This document shows, piece by piece, positions 34,610 to 47,213 of a stretch of DNA of 64,000 nt. How positions within the stretch are numbered: the first letter of the stretch is position 1; each line of letters starts with the position of its first letter. Origin of the DNA: Mytilus galloprovincialis (taxonomy: Eukaryota; Mollusca; Bivalvia; Mytilida; Mytilidae); assembly GCF_965363235.1 (NCBI RefSeq), contig NC_134846.1, positions 24,686,218 through 24,750,217 of the forward strand, written 5' to 3'. The notes below the pieces were generated by a model that ran no database searches, was not told where the DNA came from, and saw only the letters and a program-made list of their open reading frames with translations. The position numbers and the translations under genes are program-made.

Positions 34610-35570
34610 TAGTCAGGTTGAAAGAAGAAGCAAGATGTTCAATAAATAGTGCTTATGCAGTTGGTACTAGAAAAAATTTGAAAACGCAATGGAAAACATT
34701 TTTTTCTGTTTTGTAGTTTTTATGAATTAGTGCCTTAACCTTGTTCAATAGAGAATATATGTTTATACTGTCAGTTTTTAAGTCGGTCATTTAATAGCAC
34801 TGACTCGATTAGAAATTATGTAAATGGTGTTAAATGTCTTCATTTGTATTTGGATTTAGATTTTCCGCATTTAAATTCTTTCTATTTTAAATTATTTTTT
34901 AAAGGTTTAAAAAGAGTAAATCCGCATGAAGTTAAATCAGCCTTTCCCATTTCTCCGAATATTTTATTGCAGTTTAAAAGTATTTTAAATTTTGAGGAGA
35001 GTAATCATCATACTTTTTGGTGTTTATTTTTGTTTGCGTTTTTTCATAAATGTGCCGGAAGTCTAATTTGGTAGGCACCGCAGATGATCCGTTGAAATGT
35101 CTAAAAAGGAAGGATATTTTTGTAAAACACAATATATTGCTTGTAAATTTTAATTGGTCCAAAACTATACAATTTGGTGAAAGGAGTTTGCAAATTCCTC
35201 TTGTTAGAAATACTTCTTCTCCTCTTTGTCCTTTTACGGCCTATGTTTTCATGTGCGATAAATTTATTGTTTCAGACTCAGCCTCAGCTTTTGTTGTTAA
35301 AAAAAATGGTGTTTTAAAACCAGTTACTTACAATATGTTCAATGCCTTTTTAAAAAAAATGCATTACAAGTATTGGCTTGGATGCAGGTAAATTTTCAAC
35401 TCATAGTTTTAGAAGGGGTGGTGGTGCCACGTGGGCTTTCAAATGTGGTGTACCATCTGATTTAATTCAACTTCAAGGTGACTGGAAAAGTTCTGCATAT
35501 AAACTTTATCTGCGTTATGGTTTGAATGAAAAGCTAATTGTAGCAAATAAAATGATGTCTTATTGTTAAT
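34610..35570 (+). pseudogene. Tyrosine recombinase part of the Ngaro-like fossil
   Basis: The C-terminal half shows the family landmarks: HSFRRGG (the HxxR box), LQGDWKSSAYKLYLRY with the tryptophan and the nucleophile tyrosine region. Upstream, KRVNPHEVKSAF and HKCAGSLIW-like text match the arginine-box half. The enzyme family joins circular cDNA to target DNA by recombination. It looks broken in a few places. Confidence 0.7.
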
Positions 35571-35699
35571 TGTTTTCTAATACTTTATTCTCGTTTTAGG
35601 AGGCAAAGCTTGGTGCAGAAGCACTTTGATTTTGAGTGATTCGTTTTTTAAATACTTTCCTGATTTAAAGAATACAGAGATACAAGCGTTTGGTGGCAT

Positions 35700-35995
35700 A
35701 ACTAGTGAACGTTTGCTATGGAAAGAGGGACGAAAGATACCAAAGGGACAGTCAAACTCATAAATCTAAAACAAACTGACAACTCCATGGCTAAAAATGA
35801 AAAAGACAAACAGAAAAACAATAGTACACACGACACAACATAGAAAACTAAAGAATAAACAACACGAACCCCACCAAAAACTAGGGATGATCTCAGGTGC
35901 TCCGGAAGGGTAAGCAGATCCTGCTCCACATGTGGCACCCGTCGTGTTGCTTATGTGATTACAAATCCGGTAAATAGTCTAATTCGGTAGGTCAT
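35700..35995 (-). repeat. Dispersed repeat inserted in the Ngaro-like fossil
   Basis: Contains AAAGGGACAGTCAAACTCAT, AACACGAACCCCACCAAAAA, AGGTGCTCCGGAAGGGTAAG and TGTGGCACCCGTCGTGTTGC. I recall this as an abundant mussel repeat. It separates the recombinase from the hydrolase frame. Confidence 0.6.
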
Positions 35996-35999
35996 AGTT

Positions 36000-36428
36000 A
36001 TGAAAGGGAAGGGGATTAGACATGGCTATTTTAATATTAACGAATTTTGTAATGTTTTAATTCATGTTGGTACTAATGATATTTTTGCAATAACTAGTAA
36101 TCAATATAGGTTTAATATTGATTTAATTATTCAGGAAATTAGGTGTGTAAACGCCTCCTGTAGAATTATTTTATCTTCAATTTTACCTAGACCAGTAGAT
36201 TTTAGGATGTCTGACCGCTTAGTTCAGGATTTTAATTCACAACTTTTTGATTTTTCTCAAACAGGATGTGCGAAGGTTAATTATATGCCAGTTTGTAAGT
36301 CTTTCTATGACAGATTGCATAGTCCTATATTCCCTTTATTTCACAAAACTGACCTGTTGCATTTGAATCATGCTGGAATTCAAAAATTTGTTCATTTTAT
36401 AGCCAATACTTTGGCTCATTTGAATTGA
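36000..36428 (+). CDS. SGNH-hydrolase-like frame of the Ngaro-like fossil
   Basis: An open frame of 142 codons. LIHVGTNDIF matches the block III GxND motif of SGNH/GDSL hydrolases, and LLHLNHAG matches the block V histidine. The N-terminal GDS serine block is not visible, so the frame is N-terminally incomplete. Esterase-like hydrolase frames of this type are known from Ngaro and some CR1-type retrotransposons; their role there is unclear. Confidence 0.7.
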   Translation: MKGKGIRHGYFNINEFCNVLIHVGTNDIFAITSNQYRFNIDLIIQEIRCVNASCRIILSSILPRPVDFRMSDRLVQDFNSQLFDFSQTGCAKVNYMPVCKSFYDRLHSPIFPLFHKTDLLHLNHAGIQKFVHFIANTLAHLN

Positions 36429-36675
36429 GGGAACACTCTTTACGAAAAGGCTTCATTTATTTCTGACCTCTTTTGAGGGGGAGAGTTTTTGTAGCAGATT
36501 TCTCTCATTTAATTCTTCAGAAGGCTGACTTTAGCTTATCTCTAACTTGGTCCTTTTTTGGGCGCTAGGGAGGCTTATTTGTTAGCAGATTCTGACTATA
36601 TCAAAATTAAGAGTGTACTCTTAGTTCAATTTTCTTTTAACACTTACTGTTTTTTGGCTGACCTTCGGTATGGCG

Positions 36676-36834
36676 GGTTAATTCTTATGTATTAACAATT
36701 TTTGAATTTCTATATTGGTCATTCTTAAATTTGTTTATTGAATAGTATTGAACTATTGTGTTGTGTGAATTCATTTCATTAGCCTAATTAAATGTTTTTA
36801 TTGTATTTGTTGTTTCATGTTTTTGAAAGTAATT
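36676..36834 (+). repeat. Direct repeat, first copy (Ngaro-like end)
   Basis: 159 bp, nearly identical to 37221-37379. Both contain TTTCTATATTGGTCATTCTT and GAACTATTGTGTTGTGTGAA. Spacing is 545 bp. It fits the split direct repeats of Ngaro elements. Confidence 0.85.
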
Positions 36835-37220
36835 TGGAAATTTTTATTTCGATAAAAATGATTAATTACTGAGAAAGAAATTTATATTTTTGCTAGAGTT
36901 ATTATTTTTCTGTTCCTAAGGAATTTATTTATTTAAATGCTATATTCTTTTCGTCATACTGTATTTGTCATAACTTTTTTTATTGGTTTGTTAGTTGAAT
37001 TCTACTCACTTTCGTTTACCTGTTAAATTACATACCTTTTTACATCACTCAAAGATTTGCTTTCACACGGTAAACACTTAGTTCTTATCATATATTATTT
37101 TTGAAATTTGAGTTGAAGCGTCGATCAACACATTTTGGTAGTTTTGAGAACATTTTTTAACCCGCCCACCCGTGCCCATTTTTACTTTTGGGTATTTCAA
37201 TATTTTCTCTACTGGTTTAG

Positions 37221-37379
37221 GGTTAATTCTTATGTATACACAATTTTTGAATTTCTATATTGGTCATTCTTAAATTTGTTTATTGAATAGTATTGAACTA
37301 TTGTGTTGTGTGAATTCATTTCATTAGCCTAATTAAATGTTTTTATTGTATTTGTTGTTTCATGTTTTTGAAAGTAATT
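37221..37379 (+). repeat. Direct repeat, second copy (Ngaro-like end)
   Basis: Second copy of 36676-36834. The region between them (36835-37220) carries no frame and includes a C-rich CCCGCCCACCCGTGCCC patch. Confidence 0.85.
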
Positions 37380-38456
37380 CGTAATCATCTTCTACCAAGG
37401 GGGTTAATGGAAGGTCACATGAAGACAGATTCCATGACCTACCTATCCTCTTCGCTCCTGGTGGAGCATAAGGTCGACGGATTCCATGAGGTCACGAATT
37501 ATTCACTTGCAAATAATTCATCAACGATGTTTCTTAGTTTTTTCTGACAAAATCAAACCAAACTGGCTGCTATAAAAGTGAATCATTATTTCACTATTCC
37601 AATGTCAGTGATATTTTGATAAGATTGGTGGTGAAGATAGAGTATCAAATATACCGCTTATGTTTATCATTTTCTAAGTTTAATCTGTCATTTGTCTGTT
37701 TGATATTTAGAGCGGTTGTAAACGAAGATGGAACTATCGATACAAATAAAAATAATGTATTAAACCGCTGGAGAGATGATTTCAAAAAACTTATTTACCG
37801 AGGATTCTAACGTTGCAATTCCCGATGAACAGGAAAATGTGCATGAACAACGTGATATTTCTGCATTAAACGAATTGATAACTCGAGAGGAAGTAACATT
37901 TGCGATCATAAGTGCAAAAAATAGAAAGGCCACGGGAATAGACGATATTCCGGCCGAGGTTCTGAAAAACGATTCAGCAGCAGAATTGCTGTATACTATT
38001 ATCAGTGGATGTTTCGATCTAGGAATAGTACCGTCGGAGTGGAATTGAAGCATCATTAACCCTATATTAAAACCAAATTCAAATGATGACAGGAACTCCA
38101 TTGAACTATAGAGGAATAACGTTGATATCGGTTCCGTGTAAAATTTATTGCACACGCACGGCTCATAAAATGGTTAGAAGACAACAACTACTTAAGTGAA
38201 AAGCAAAACGGTTTTCGGAAAGGTCGAAGTTACGAAGAACACATTCATTCACTCTACCAGACTTTGAACGACAGGAAAATTACACGGAAATCAACTTTTG
38301 CATGCTTCATTGATATGAAAAAAGCATTCGACACAGTCAATCGAACATTATTATGGTATAAGTTGCGAAAATATTGGAAATTAAAGTATTGGAATACAAG
38401 GCAAGTTTCTTAGTGCTGTACAATCCCTCTATGATAACGTCGAATGTACCGTCCGT

Positions 38457-39467
38457 GTGAATGACGATCTGACTCCATGGTTTGATGTCACGAGTGGCGT
38501 AAAACAGGGATGTATTTTATCACCATCTTTATTTTCGATATACATTAACGACCTTGTGGAACGTATTTACGCCTTAAATTGTGGAGTACCAATAGACGAC
38601 TGCCAGATGAGTATACTACTGTACGCAGATGACATCGTATTACTTGCGCCAAATGAACCCTGTTTACAGAAAATGCTTGATATTGTAACGGAATGGTGTG
38701 AAGCCTGGAAATTGTCGATAAACGATAGTAAGACGAATATAGTTCACTTCCGACCACCTTCAATAGACATTTCGCAAAGTACGTTTACATGTGGTGGACA
38801 TACTTTACTTTTTACCGACTCATACAAATACCTTGGTGTATGGTTTGATGAACACTTAACATTCCAGAAAAATGCAAAAGAACTATCTAAAGCCGCCAGT
38901 CGTGCTCTTGGTGCATTATGTGGAAAAGTAATAAGAGCTGGAGGTATGACCCATTCTGTATTTACTAAATTATACAACACAATGGTAGAACCAGTTCTCC
39001 TATACGGAAGTGGTGTTTGGGGATATAAGGACTATAGTTGCATCTCATCCGTTCAAACTCGAGCATGTAAATTCTTTCTGAATGTTGGAAAACACACTTC
39101 AAATCTATCTACAAGGGGTGACATGGGTTGGACATCATGTAAAATTAAAGTGCAGAAATCGTGTCTTCGGCTATTGTGCAAACTTCACAGACTTGAAAAC
39201 AATCTACTCCCAGGTAAAGTTTGGCGTTGGGCAGCACGACGACGAAAAGGTTGGACATTCGAGATCAACAAACTTGTGACTAAACTTGATGTATGTGGTC
39301 TTATAAGGGACACATCTGTATCCACAAAATACGTTATGAAAATAATTAATGAAAAGCTAGAACAATTGGACAATCATCACTGGTGTGAAGACATTTTCAA
39401 CGACCGTGGTACATTAAACGGAAACAAACCGTACATACAGACTATACAAACAAACAGTAAACGTTGA
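38457..39467 (+). pseudogene. LINE reverse transcriptase, C-terminal half
   Basis: A 336-codon open frame carrying RT motifs 4 to 7 (SGVKQGC, then LLYADDIVLLA, then YKYLGVWFDEH) and the thumb/connection region that follows in non-LTR RTs (AASRALGALCGK, VEPVLLYGSGVWG). Its apparent ATG is an internal residue: the preceding RT motifs lie upstream in other frames. The polypeptide would not be a working RT alone. Confidence 0.85.
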
Positions 39468-39510
39468 GTCATATGTAAAAATAAACATTCCACTTAGTCA
39501 AAAGTGATAT

Positions 39511-39768
39511 ATGACTATGTTTCGCGCTGGCTTGGAGACGGGCCGCTTCTCCAGGCCGCAAGTTCCAATTGAAGATAGACTTTGTATATATTGCGATCTC
39601 GGACATGTAGAGACCGAGGAGTGCCCTTTATATGCAGATATACGATATGATTTATTTTGTGAATGTAATTATTTAATTGAGAATTTTGAAACAATGCATA
39701 TGAACGATAAGTTTATATTTATAATGAGACATGCAGTTTATTGTAAATATGTACATGTATGCTTTTAA
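39511..39768 (+). pseudogene. LINE C-terminal zinc-knuckle remnant
   Basis: Encodes RAGLETGRFSRPQVPIEDRL followed by CIYCDLGHVETEECPLY, a CxxC...H...C arrangement found at the C-termini of many LINE ORF2 proteins. It is in a different frame from 38457-39467, so at least one frameshift separates the two. Confidence 0.7.
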
Positions 39769-40229
39769 AGTGTCTCATAAGTCAAATGTTTGGCTGGGCA
39801 TTGATTGAATTTTAAAGATGTTACTTAATTTACTTGTATATATGTACTGTATCAATCGATGTGTGACACTCAAATAAAATATATTTTATTTATTTATTAT
39901 TTTTATTTATTTAGATTAGTAGCCTATGTTTTAATTATCACACCTTTTCATTATATGGGGATTCCACAAATCTGCTATGAAAGAAATAGACAGCGTGTGT
40001 TTGCATGGCCAAGATTAAAAACAAGAGTTACATGTTTTATTAGGCTCTTCTTCAAGGTGTAGATAACATAAATATGTGGTTTAAAATATAGTTTTGCAAT
40101 TCTATTTACAGAAATGCATAACTGTACCTCTCGCAAACTGTATAACAAGGATTCGTTTGTCTTCACATATAAACTTTGTATTTAAATTGAACGTTATTTT
40201 GGTACTATTAGAAAAACAAAAGATATATA

Positions 40230-40570
40230 CATGTAAAAGATGTGGTATGAGTGTCAATGAGACAACTAGCCATCCAAGTCAGAATTTGTAAAAGTAAAAC
40301 ATTATAGGTCAAAGTACGGTCTTAAGCACGGAGCCTTGGCTTACACCGAATAGCAAGACACAAAGGACCCCAAAAATGACCAGTGTAAAACCATTAAAAA
40401 AAAATAACCAATTGGTCCAATCTATACAAAAAAGAGAAAAACGAAAACACTCCTGCCCACACCAACAAACGAAAACCACTGAACATCAGGTTCCTAATTT
40501 AGGATAGATGCAAACAAATGTATCGCGGGTTTAAACGTTTTATTCCTTACTTGAAACAATAGCGTAGCAT
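40230..40570. repeat. Dispersed repeat (GAACATCAGGTTCCTAATTT family)
   Basis: Contains GATGTGGTATGAGTGTCAAT, GGTCAAAGTACGGTCTTAAG, AACGAAAACCACTGAACATC and TCGCGGGTTTAAACGTTTTA. I recall the same order of blocks as an abundant mussel repeat. It is non-coding. Confidence 0.6.
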
Positions 40571-41172
40571 CACAACACAGAAAGACACACTATAAAATAT
40601 CCATTGAAATGGCTTAACTCAATCAAAATACATATTAACACTAGTGAAAATACACTGAACGGAAAAAGAAAGATCTATATGACACAATGTAAATATAAAA
40701 TCAATGAAATAAGGGGTGAGATGTTAAACAATTTCAGAAAGACAACCATAACCTTGAACGAAATGCCGCCAAATAGAATATAATGAACATCGGAGGCTGA
40801 ATTGTTTTTTTGTGTGATTTAGTGATAGAGGATGTTTTCATTTCATTAAAAATACATTTTTTTTAGTCTCAAAGATAAAAGTTTTCCGCAGCTATTTTTG
40901 TTGGAAAGGTGCAATTTGGGTACTGTGAAGTTACCAGCGTTCAATACATGTCCTTCTGCCGAAACAACTGTCTTCTGCCGAAACAACTGTATTGCTTGAT
41001 CTGGCAAATGCCACACGAAAACTCTTTTCAAATGATTAAATTATTGTTTATCAACAATCAAAGCCGGTCCTCAAAGTCATTGGGACATTATATGCTTGCT
41101 CTAGGGTCCGAAGTCCGAAGAAGGTGCGAAATGATTCTAAACATTTAAAAGAATCTGTACTAACCATGAGCC
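40571..41172. other. Gene-free stretch
   Basis: Includes a local duplication of CTTCTGCCGAAACAACTGT near 40952-40989. No gene is visible. Confidence 0.4.
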
Positions 41173-42773
41173 AGGGATGGGTCTAATTACTTTCAATGTA
41201 ATTGATTACGTTATTATTATATTGATGTTTTGGGAGGCGACTTTCCTGATATGGAACTTGCGCCTTATTTACACTTATCGTGATTGTTTTTGGAAAAAAA
41301 ATCTTAGTGTTTCGTGTTTTGTTTACTACACGTGAGTTCTTAAGTTGTGATGTTTTTTTTTCAATGTCTTTAATGTATTGTGGTTTTACTTTTGTAAAAT
41401 TCTGTAGATTTTTTAAATCATTTATTTTGCCATTCTTGCTTTTGTTTCGTTGCATGGCTAATTACATAGATGATTGCTTTGATTTGTAAGGTAGTAGTAC
41501 ATGTAGCTAATAATTGATTACATTACAATTACTTTGTCATTTGTACGATTAAATTTAATTAATGATTACATCATTTCTGAAAGTATCCGATTAAATTAAA
41601 TTAATAATTACATCATTTCTGAAAGTATCCGATTGAATTAATGATTACATTGGCAAAGTAATCATGATTACATCTGATTACAATGAATTAAAAAAAAACA
41701 TTTTGAATGCTGTGAAACGTACGTTAAATCTAACTAGAGCATTTTTGAGAAAGAATTTTTTTGGATATATTATAAAATGAAAACTTCAAACTTTATCTAT
41801 TTGATTAACACCAAATTTCACTACATACATACATGAACATTGTGTCACTGGTCATGACCCATTACACCTTATCATCATTAATCTGTGAATTATTCTGAAT
41901 TCAATTGAATGAAGATTTATAAAGAGTTTTCAGTCTGTCTTCTGACTTTTTCCAGACTTTATATGTATTTTAAGGTGCACTTTATGGAAGTTGAAATATG
42001 GATGAAATAAAGTTACCAGTTTTAACTATGTTAAATTTTAACAGAAATGTTTTATCAAATTGCAAAAAAAATATAAGTACTAAAAAACATTGCATTTTAC
42101 ATGTCCAGTCCAAATACATTTTTAATTTATTTTAAACAACATCATAGTGGTTTAGTTTGTGCTAATTAGATAATTTTTCACAAGTCTGATTTATCTTCTA
42201 TCTGACATATATATTTCCCTACAACTATGTAATCAAATGGTAATTGCAATAAAAACAAACCTTAATTAGTCTCTTACCTGTAGTTCAAATTTGACAAAAA
42301 TCACAAAATTAGCAAAAGATTATAATTCAAGGTTTAAGAAAAGCTATTATCAAATATTTTATTATGTACATCTTTAAATTAGGAATATATGTACACTATA
42401 TTTTACTAAGACAAGAGGTATATAATTGTGTTATATATGTCTCTGCTTAGGCTAATGATGACTTTTCAATACTGTAACAGTTTATTTTTTACTAAAGTAT
42501 ACAAATTAATTAAAAGCTCATTTTAACATTTTAAATATTCATTTTAAAAATATGAATAACAAAAAGGTTCATTTATTGACCATAAACACAGTTTTAGATT
42601 TTTTTTCATTGTAATCGGAATGTAATCAAAAAGAAATCAGGATTACAGGGTATTTTGAAAAGTAATTGACATGTAATCCGATGTTTGGCTAATTAATGAT
42701 TACACTGATTACTTAAAAAAAATGTAATCAATTACAGCTTATTAACGATTACAATTACAATTACCCCAAGTCT
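41173..42773. mobile_element. TIR element rich in TGTAATCAATTACA words
   Basis: The left end CAGGGATGGGTCTAATTAC, then TGTAATTGATTACG, is mirrored at the right end by AATCAATTACAGCTTATTAA, then ACAATTACCCCAAGTCTG. Inside, TGATTACAT words recur near both ends. The 1.6-kb body has no transposase. No clean target duplication could be read, so the exact borders are tentative. Confidence 0.5.
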
Positions 42774-45700
42774 GCCATATATCTTTATTGTCATAAACCA
42801 AAGTACAATGGTACAGAGACATATACAAATAAATTAACATAGTATAAATTTTAAATACAAATGTAAAATAGAGATATAAAGTTATTACCCAGGAGATTCT
42901 AGGCATTTAATAATAATTCTTATAACATTGCACAGATTGCTTAGTTCAGACGGGTTGCTACTATTCATTAGACCTTGAAATTTTAAAATATTTGGTCTGT
43001 TTATAAAATGATGCTTTAGTAGCAGCCATGAGCTACACAATATTTAAAGCAGACTTCATTTCGTCTCGGAGCACCGGTGATTACAATCGTATCCTCTTTT
43101 AATTCGATTGTGAATTTACCGAATGCGACTATAATCGTTGAATTTAAACTTGCCATGCACGCACAAGCAGCAATGTGGTGTCACTAAGTCTTGTTGATGA
43201 AAATTAAGGATTTTACCCTTCCGGTTGCTCTTGTGATATAAATTGCTAAGTTTTTGTTTTCCGTGTAAAGTTTTTGAGGACTGTTGTTTGTGCTACCTTT
43301 TTTTTAATATTTTATTTTAACAAAGAACCTATTTCCCCCCCTCCCCTATTTTTTACCGGAAGATAAAGCAGAACCTAGAATTACATGGTTATAAACTTAA
43401 AAAGAAACCAATACATACGAATATTGGCACTATGCTTTAATCATGATTAAACATAGTGAATTTAAAAATATAAGAAAATACGGCGAAGATTAAATAAAAA
43501 TTTCCTACATAAAAAGTAAAATCACAACTCTGTGGAAAATTCAAAACGGAAAGTCCCTAATCAAATGACAAGATCAAAACTTCCGGAGTGAGGTGACAGG
43601 GATCCAGTGGGAGGGAATCGGGCTTCCGTGTTCGGTGGTAGGGAGGATCCCTTTTGCGACACGATTCCCTTTTATAAAACATCACACTGATTAATAAGCA
43701 ATTTGTAGATGATGAATGAGTGAATATTTGAATGTCTTGATCTATATCCAATTTTCAGAATTAATAAGTGGATTTAAATAAAATAATCAATTCGATTTTC
43801 ACCCGTATCTTTTCTTCGTGCTTACGTCAAAAGAGCACTTGAAGTCTTATTTTGGGTCTTCAGAATCACAGCAACTTGATATAATGTGATAAAATGTTAC
43901 AATGACTTCCATGTAGAGCTGAAATGAGTGGTTCTATCGTCAGTTAATTCGACAATAAAATGAAGTCAAATATTATTTGCTGATTTTCATTTAAATCAGC
44001 CAAACCAAACCTGCTTATAAGTTTCGTCAACAGTTTCTCTCCATGCACATGACGTGATGATCTATAGTTATAAGATTTACAGTTAAATTATCAACTTCCT
44101 TTGTTTAATTGGAAGCTGTCTTTTTATTCCAAGGATGTGAGTTCTTAAATCACATATAAGTAAATGTACGCGAAGAAAGTGTTTCTTATCATCAAAATCC
44201 TGTGAAAGGCACGTCATACACATACTGGGCTGCTAAAGAAAACCTGTTTCTCTTTATCTCTTTTTGTCTATAATCAAATGAAAGGATTGATAAACTAGCA
44301 AGGAAAACATCCAAATCAGCAAAAAACGAATAAAATCATATTTTGTACACACAATACTTGTATTAATGATTATTTCTCTGAGAGAAAGAAGGACATATAT
44401 ATACTAGTATATAAGCATGGTTTAAAACTTACGAAAAAAGAACGTTTGTATTTGCTTTCCTCGTTTTAATACCAATTATTGTACAGTAGTAAAATCGACC
44501 GTTTCGTGTACAATCTGTTGCAAATAAACTTCATTAAAATATATCTCGGAATATAATATTACACAATATTCATATTTGTATATAATGCGTATCCTGTCAT
44601 ATCAGAGCTGAAATAGATCAAGCCTGGTTTATTTGATATACATTGTATGTGGTCGTCTCTGGAATTAAATTACACGCAGTATTTTGCACTTAGTCCTATA
44701 AGACTTCGTAGATTTATTTTAAACAATTTTAAAAGGGGATGTTTTAATTGTTTTTATTCAGATATTAATTGGAATGCTTTTACATAAATTTTAAATAGGA
44801 TATTTACCCTTTTTATAAAATTTTAATAAGTGATATATCAAGTGTTTTGTCCACATTTTTTTCTTCTTCAATTTTTCAAAACTTTAAAAAGGACATTTTT
44901 TATATTTTAATATATATATATTATAAATAAATGGGTAGTTTACTGTTAAACAACATTCTAATGCTTTACCAGTTTTATATCTAACATTTATTCTCAAAAT
45001 TTTAATTGGAAATTTCATTATTCAATTAGCATTTTAAATTATAATCATTTTAGATTAAAAAAACACTTAGCTGTATAAGTCGTACTTTAAAACTGGTACT
45101 CTGGTGTCTTACTGCGGGTATTTGTATTCGTGTACTGGCACCTCAGCGTCCAGATAACCCACAGGCTAGCTGGCTAGTACAAGCAGACATGTACTTTAGT
45201 ACCATTTGGTATTTTAAAAACGTTTTGCAATTTTCACTCTGAACTTTTCCATTTTATTTTAATTGTTAAAAATATTTTTAACACCTTTCAGTTGAATACA
45301 ATTTTGGCTGCATAATGGTTATTCAAGGATATTATTTTTTTTATATAAAATTAACGTTACATATAAAAAAAAACCACACAATTATTTAGTGTTCAAAATA
45401 TGGAAAAATAATTAATTTGATTGATACCGTAGAAAGGCTACAAATAATTAATCTTTTCGCCAAAAAATGATTCTGACTGAAAAACAAAATTCTCCCCTTG
45501 AAGTAAATTTGTAGATCACTTACACACAGGAATTGTATTTTAAACAATTTCTTGCTTACACAGCTTAAATGGATGTCAAAGGTTGGTATGAATTCGACAG
45601 AAATAGAAGGAGTGAGAAAGAAATTGGAAGATTCGAGAGGGTGATGATAAGTAATGAGAGGGGTATGTAAATACTTAAGATTGGGAGGGATTGAAAGAGA

Positions 45701-46890
45701 AAATAATGTTTTATTTCTTTTTTAAGACTTGTTGTACTGGTCAAATAGAAGTGCGCTCATGCACTTTTCTCTTTTAGTGTAGTTTCTATTTTCTTTAGAA
45801 TTTTGTTATCATTTAAACTTCTGAAAGTACTAAGTTGTCTAAAAATTAACAAGTTAACAGCTTTTTCTTGTAACTGATTATGTGCTGCTGCTTTTTACTC
45901 TTTGGTCGGGTTGTTGTCTCTTTTGCACAATCCTCATTTCCATTATCAATTTACTTACATTTTATAGACGTTTCGCTTCCATTCTTCATGAGAAATTGTA
46001 TTTCCAGTCTCAGAAATGCATAACCCATTGGTTGCCTTCGGCTGTTGTTTGCTCTATGGTCGGGTGGTTGTCGCTTTGACATATTCACCATTTCCTTTCT
46101 CAATTTTATAATCAGCATTTGTTTAATGACGTTCTTTTTTTTATTCTTCTTTGTGTGCATCTTTGCTGTAAAGCCTCTAAAGGTTCATGAATATGGGTCA
46201 TTAATTTGACTTTAATGGCTATGTTTTCACCTCAAAATATAATCACATTTCAGTAAAACAAACAGACAAAAACTGTGCATAGCCGGAAAAGTTTAAAAAC
46301 TTGTCACGCCATGACGCCCTTAAGATAGATATAATTCCAATGCATTAGAAAATTGAAAACTTAAACGGATTTTGCATTGTCCAAAATAACTTAGCCTTTA
46401 AAGAAAATTATATGTCAAGATGATATCCAAAAGTAAATTTGGTAAAAAACAAAAATGCTGTTTATCCATATTTTTCTTATTTATAAATGACTTAGTTTTT
46501 CTGACAGTTAATTTTACATTCACTGTCTGTCACGGGTTATATTAAATAACTTTCTTAAACTATCCTGGTCTATCCTGGATTTGTTCCAAACTTGGACAGA
46601 AAGCTTGTTGAATAGATATGATCAAAGCTAGTATCTAGAAGGAAATTTTATAGAAATTTGTTTTTCTTTTTTTTCTCCAAATTTTACTTTACTGTAAATG
46701 AACTTAGTTTTTCTTCCAGTTAACTTTACATACAGTCGGCAGTTAAATTATTCCTTTTTTTTTTTTATTAAATTCATAAACCATCCGAAATTTGTGCCAA
46801 ACTTGAACAGAAGAGACCTACAATCAACAGATAGTTACTAGAGGAAAACTAATGTAAAAATCATTTTTTCTTTATCATTTGTTCATTTAA
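42774..46890. other. Gene-free stretch
   Basis: No exon or RNA gene is seen. It holds two inverted fragments of the 3180 repeat family (45893-45950 and 46022-46108) and a diverged relative of 32460-32700 near 46560-46860. The rest is AT-rich and featureless to the eye. Confidence 0.4.
45893..46108 (-). repeat. Two fragments of the AGAGACAACAACCCGACC family
   Basis: TTTGGTCGGGTTGTTGTCTC and CTATGGTCGGGTGGTTGTCG are the reverse complement of the family core, each followed by a CATTTCC-and-TCAATTT 3' edge. They are two adjacent copies in the same orientation. Confidence 0.6.
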
Positions 46891-46897
46891 TAAAGTC

Positions 46898-47045
46898 CAT
46901 ATGCGGATCCAGGCCCCCCCCCCTTTCGTGGGAAAAAATTGGTTGATTATATAGGGAATCATTGAAGCATGACTGGAGCAGGCCCCCTCTTAGGTCAGTC
47001 AGCGCCCCCCCCCCCCTTTTAGGAAAAGTTCTGGGTCCGCCACTG
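46898..47045. mobile_element. C-tract MITE, 5-bp target duplication AAGTC
   Basis: Ends CATATGCGGATCC and GGTCCGCCACTG (diverged CAGTGGCGGATCC type), flanked by AAGTC on both sides (46893-46897, 47046-47050). The 148-bp element has two C tracts around TTATATAGGGAATCATTGAA. Same family as 2085-2243. Confidence 0.75.
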
Positions 47046-47213
47046 AAGTCAATGTCTGCGCGTACCCGGAAATTATCACAATAAGTGAATCCCTGTCGCA
47101 CTGAATCATAGACTACAGCAAAAGTAGACAAGAGACACTAGGTTCCGCGGAATCCTTACAATTTTTTTACATAATCATGCGTGTATCGATCGCGACAGAG
47201 TGAATGTTTTTTT

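Larger units (their letters stand above)
34255..37380 (+). mobile_element. Ngaro-like tyrosine-recombinase retrotransposon fossil
   Basis: In order on the plus strand: the end of an RNase H-like region (about 34255-34605, with GEDNIVSDLLSRW), a tyrosine recombinase (about 34610-35570), an SGNH-hydrolase frame (36000-36428), then paired direct repeats (36676-36834 and 37221-37379). Recombinase plus hydrolase plus split direct repeats is the Ngaro layout. It lacks most of the RT and everything before it, and looks broken in several places. A dispersed repeat sits inside (about 35700-35995). The near-identity of the direct repeats suggests moderate age. Confidence 0.75.
37700..39915 (+). mobile_element. 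5'-truncated LINE with frameshifts
   Basis: Non-LTR reverse transcriptase motifs in order: KNRKATGIDDIPAEVLKN (37908-37961), a YRGITLIS-type block near 38108, FIDMKKAFDTVNRTLLW (about 38306-38356), SGVKQGCILSPSLFSIYIND (near 38491) and LLYADDIVLLA with the YADD active site (near 38612). These lie in different frames, so several frameshifts separate them. There is no endonuclease domain, so the 5' half is lost. The 3' end is A/T-rich (AATAAAATATATTTTATTTA near 39875). It resembles Jockey/I-group LINEs, but the clade is not fixed. Confidence 0.85.

Noticed and set aside
41173-42773. Clear target-site duplication for the TGTAATCAATTACA element
   Set aside because: Flanking bases share only CCAT by eye, so no duplication is claimed.
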